NCBI GenBank assembly: GCA_905210385.1
Contig: CAJLWS010000100.1
Location: 1-5,863 of the forward strand
DNA length: 5,863 nt
Direction of reading: 5' to 3'
Source: an uncultured Eubacteriales bacterium
Lineage (GTDB): Bacteria > Bacillota > Clostridia > Oscillospirales > Oscillospiraceae
Part shown: piece after piece, positions 4,854-5,863 of the stretch
How positions within the stretch are numbered: the stretch's first letter is position 1
Layout: each line of letters opens with the position of its first letter
Notes under the pieces: model-generated
The model's input: the letters and a program-made list of their open reading frames with translations, nothing else
What the model was told of the DNA's origin: nothing
Database searches by the model: none
Position numbers and translations under genes: made by a program

Positions 4854-5684
4854 CTATAGTAGAATCACATTGTCCGCCCTTCTGATATAATTTTTCTCCA
4901 ACATTGCCACATGGGAGAGAAAATCGGGATCGTCAAAATATTTTGCCCCTTCAGGGCAGCGGTGTACGCAGGCCTGGCACTTGATGCACAATCCGACAGC
5001 TTCCATGCTCTCCCGGTCAATGCTGCCAAGTGGACAAACCCGCGCACATATCCCGCAGTGGTTACACTTTTCCCAGTTGGTCTTGGGCTTTGCTTTCAAA
5101 AATTTAGCCGGCGCACCGTCTGTCCTTAAGGGAACATAGTAGGAACCGATCTCTCCACGATTCATCTGTAGAGGAGGAATGGATGCCGATTTCAGCTTGT
5201 CCGCCACATGCGCCGCGAACTGACGCATCTGGGCCAGATCTTCCCCATCCGGCCTGCCGGTGCCAATACGTTCGGAAAAAGCGTGGCGGCAGGCAAAGGC
5301 AGCCGCACCGGCAACATGAAAGTTGTTTCCCTCCAGCAGCATTACCAGTTCCCGGAGCGCTTCATCACAGCTTCGGTTGCCAAAGGTGCAAACCGCAACG
5401 GCCGGTGTCCCCTCCCCATGCAGCAGGGCATGATAATCAGGCAACAACTTGTTGGGCAACCGCCCCGCATAGACCGGCGAAGCCATGATCAACAGCTCAT
5501 CGCAGCCCAGCTGCAACTGCATCTTGCGGTTTTCCGGTCTGGTAAGATCAATTTCCCTTTCCTCCAAATGTAACAGTGCCGCCAGTTCCCGCGCTATGAA
5601 GCGAACAATTTCCGCTGTTCCTCCAGTTGGGCTAAAGTAGATTGTATTGATCCGTTTCAGTTTCAGTTTCAGTTTCAGTTTCAT
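4854..5684 (-). CDS. EFR1-type flavodoxin-ferredoxin fusion protein
   Basis: This 276-residue protein joins an N-terminal flavodoxin-like domain (about 12-165) to a C-terminal bacterial-type ferredoxin domain (about 203-246). The FMN phosphate-binding loop reads YFSPTGGT (16-23), and MASPVYAGRLP (67-77) is the second FMN-contacting loop. Two cysteine motifs, CNHCGICARVCP (C207, C210, C213, C217) and CIKCQACVHRCP (C233, C236, C239, C243), each of the CxxCxxCxxxCP form, should bind two [4Fe-4S] clusters. It is thus a soluble electron carrier for anaerobic metabolism; its partner is unknown. The start is the ATG at 5682-5684, supported by GGAAGGA about ten bases upstream; a TTG at 5726 would add a non-conserved 14-residue tail. 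Codons 2-9 are four copies of AAACTG, giving Lys-Leu repeats, an odd basic-hydrophobic tip. The gene stands alone, ends at a terminator-like inverted repeat, and appears less GC-rich than the genes to its left. Confidence 0.92.
   Translation of the reverse strand: MKLKLKLKLKRINTIYFSPTGGTAEIVRFIARELAALLHLEEREIDLTRPENRKMQLQLGCDELLIMASPVYAGRLPNKLLPDYHALLHGEGTPAVAVCTFGNRSCDEALRELVMLLEGNNFHVAGAAAFACRHAFSERIGTGRPDGEDLAQMRQFAAHVADKLKSASIPPLQMNRGEIGSYYVPLRTDGAPAKFLKAKPKTNWEKCNHCGICARVCPLGSIDRESMEAVGLCIKCQACVHRCPEGAKYFDDPDFLSHVAMLEKNYIRRADNVILL
5654..5683 (-). repeat. Hexanucleotide tandem repeat at the start of the flavodoxin-ferredoxin gene
   Basis: A period-six tract of 30 bases (five units' worth, four perfect CAGTTT copies at 5658-5681 on the plus strand) directly follows the start codon. 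In the coding direction it is ATG, then four AAACTG units, then AAACGG. Each unit encodes Lys-Leu, so gain or loss of units by slippage would keep the frame and change only the length of the N-terminal tip. Confidence 0.9.
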
Positions 5685-5863
5685 GCAATCCCGTTCCTTC
5701 CGCAGCGTTTGACGTACCTCCGGCAAGGAGGACCGTAGCGAACCTATACGGGTTTCTCCCCATTATTTGTCCCATTCCCAAGCCTATGCCTGATTTACAC
5801 CTTCACTTTTCTGCTAAAATCAGACATTACCTCAGAAATTTTAATCTGCTGGGGGCAGACCGC
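5685..5863. other. Upstream flank of the flavodoxin-ferredoxin gene, no convincing gene
   Basis: This 179-bp stretch is AT-richer toward the right edge and shows no gene I can support. Visible details are a ribosome binding site GGAAGGA just before the gene, a small inverted repeat CCGTA (5733-5737) and TACGG (5747-5751) with a nine-base gap that could be an operator, and no clean SigA promoter; the best pair (GGGACA, 19-base gap, TATAGG, minus strand) is weak. A 22-codon minus-strand reading frame enters from the right edge and stops at 5795; it could be the end of another gene but cannot be identified. Confidence 0.4.

Noticed and set aside
4318..4890. A 190-codon plus-strand open frame across the M23 N-terminus and the intergenic repeat
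   Set aside because: It runs antisense to a well-supported gene, through a promoter and a terminator, has no ribosome binding site, and its peptide has no domain pattern.
5786..5863. Plus-strand frame starting at ATG 5786 and open to the right edge
   Set aside because: Only 26 codons are visible, there is no ribosome binding site, and the peptide gives no family clue; could be real only if it continues beyond the window.
5795..5863. Minus-strand frame entering from the right edge and ending at TAA 5795-5797
   Set aside because: Twenty-two codons without recognisable features; might be the tail of an upstream gene but cannot be supported.

Overview
The window looks like the chromosome of an endospore-forming, fairly high-GC Firmicute of the class Clostridia. 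A gut Oscillospiraceae/Ruminococcaceae-type genome (Flavonifractor/Oscillibacter relatives) is my inference from the mix of genes and their composition. The evidence is the rplS-ylqF-rnhB block in Firmicute order, strong AGGAGG ribosome binding sites, a LytM-peptidase/site-2-protease pair of the SpoIVFA/SpoIVFB kind, a promoter that fits the mother-cell sigma factor SigE, and a clostridial-type flavodoxin-ferredoxin fusion. No mobile element, CRISPR array, rRNA or tRNA was found.

Layout. Positions 1-1480 (minus strand) hold a translation/ribosome-assembly block read right to left: a SigA-type promoter, a structured leader, rplS (L19), an intrinsic terminator that must leak or be regulated, ylqF/rbgA (50S assembly GTPase), and the first 18 codons of a probable rnhB. 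Positions 1535-3019 (plus strand) form a divergent unit: an extended -10 promoter, a small antibiotic-biosynthesis-monooxygenase-fold protein, an rmlB-type dTDP-glucose 4,6-dehydratase, and a strong terminator. Positions 3024-4630 (minus strand) form a two-gene operon: a membrane-anchored M23/LytM protein followed, with a 17-bp overlap, by a compact M50 site-2 protease. The operon is preceded by a near-perfect SigE promoter. Positions 4755-5863 hold a long imperfect inverted repeat/terminator, an EFR1-type flavodoxin-ferredoxin gene on the minus strand that starts with a hexanucleotide repeat, and an AT-richer flank with no convincing gene.

How the parts relate. The left block is constitutive growth machinery. 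The M23-M50 operon is best read as a sporulation protease module: a LytM-domain partner controlling an intramembrane protease in the mother cell/forespore membranes. It differs from the Bacillus subtilis version in two visible ways: the LytM domain keeps every zinc and catalytic histidine, and the protease is short and has no C-terminal CBS domain. The rmlB gene is an orphan, with no rmlA, rmlC or rmlD in view, and its start codon has no Shine-Dalgarno sequence at normal distance. The flavodoxin-ferredoxin gene stands alone. The most interesting unit is the SigE-driven protease pair.
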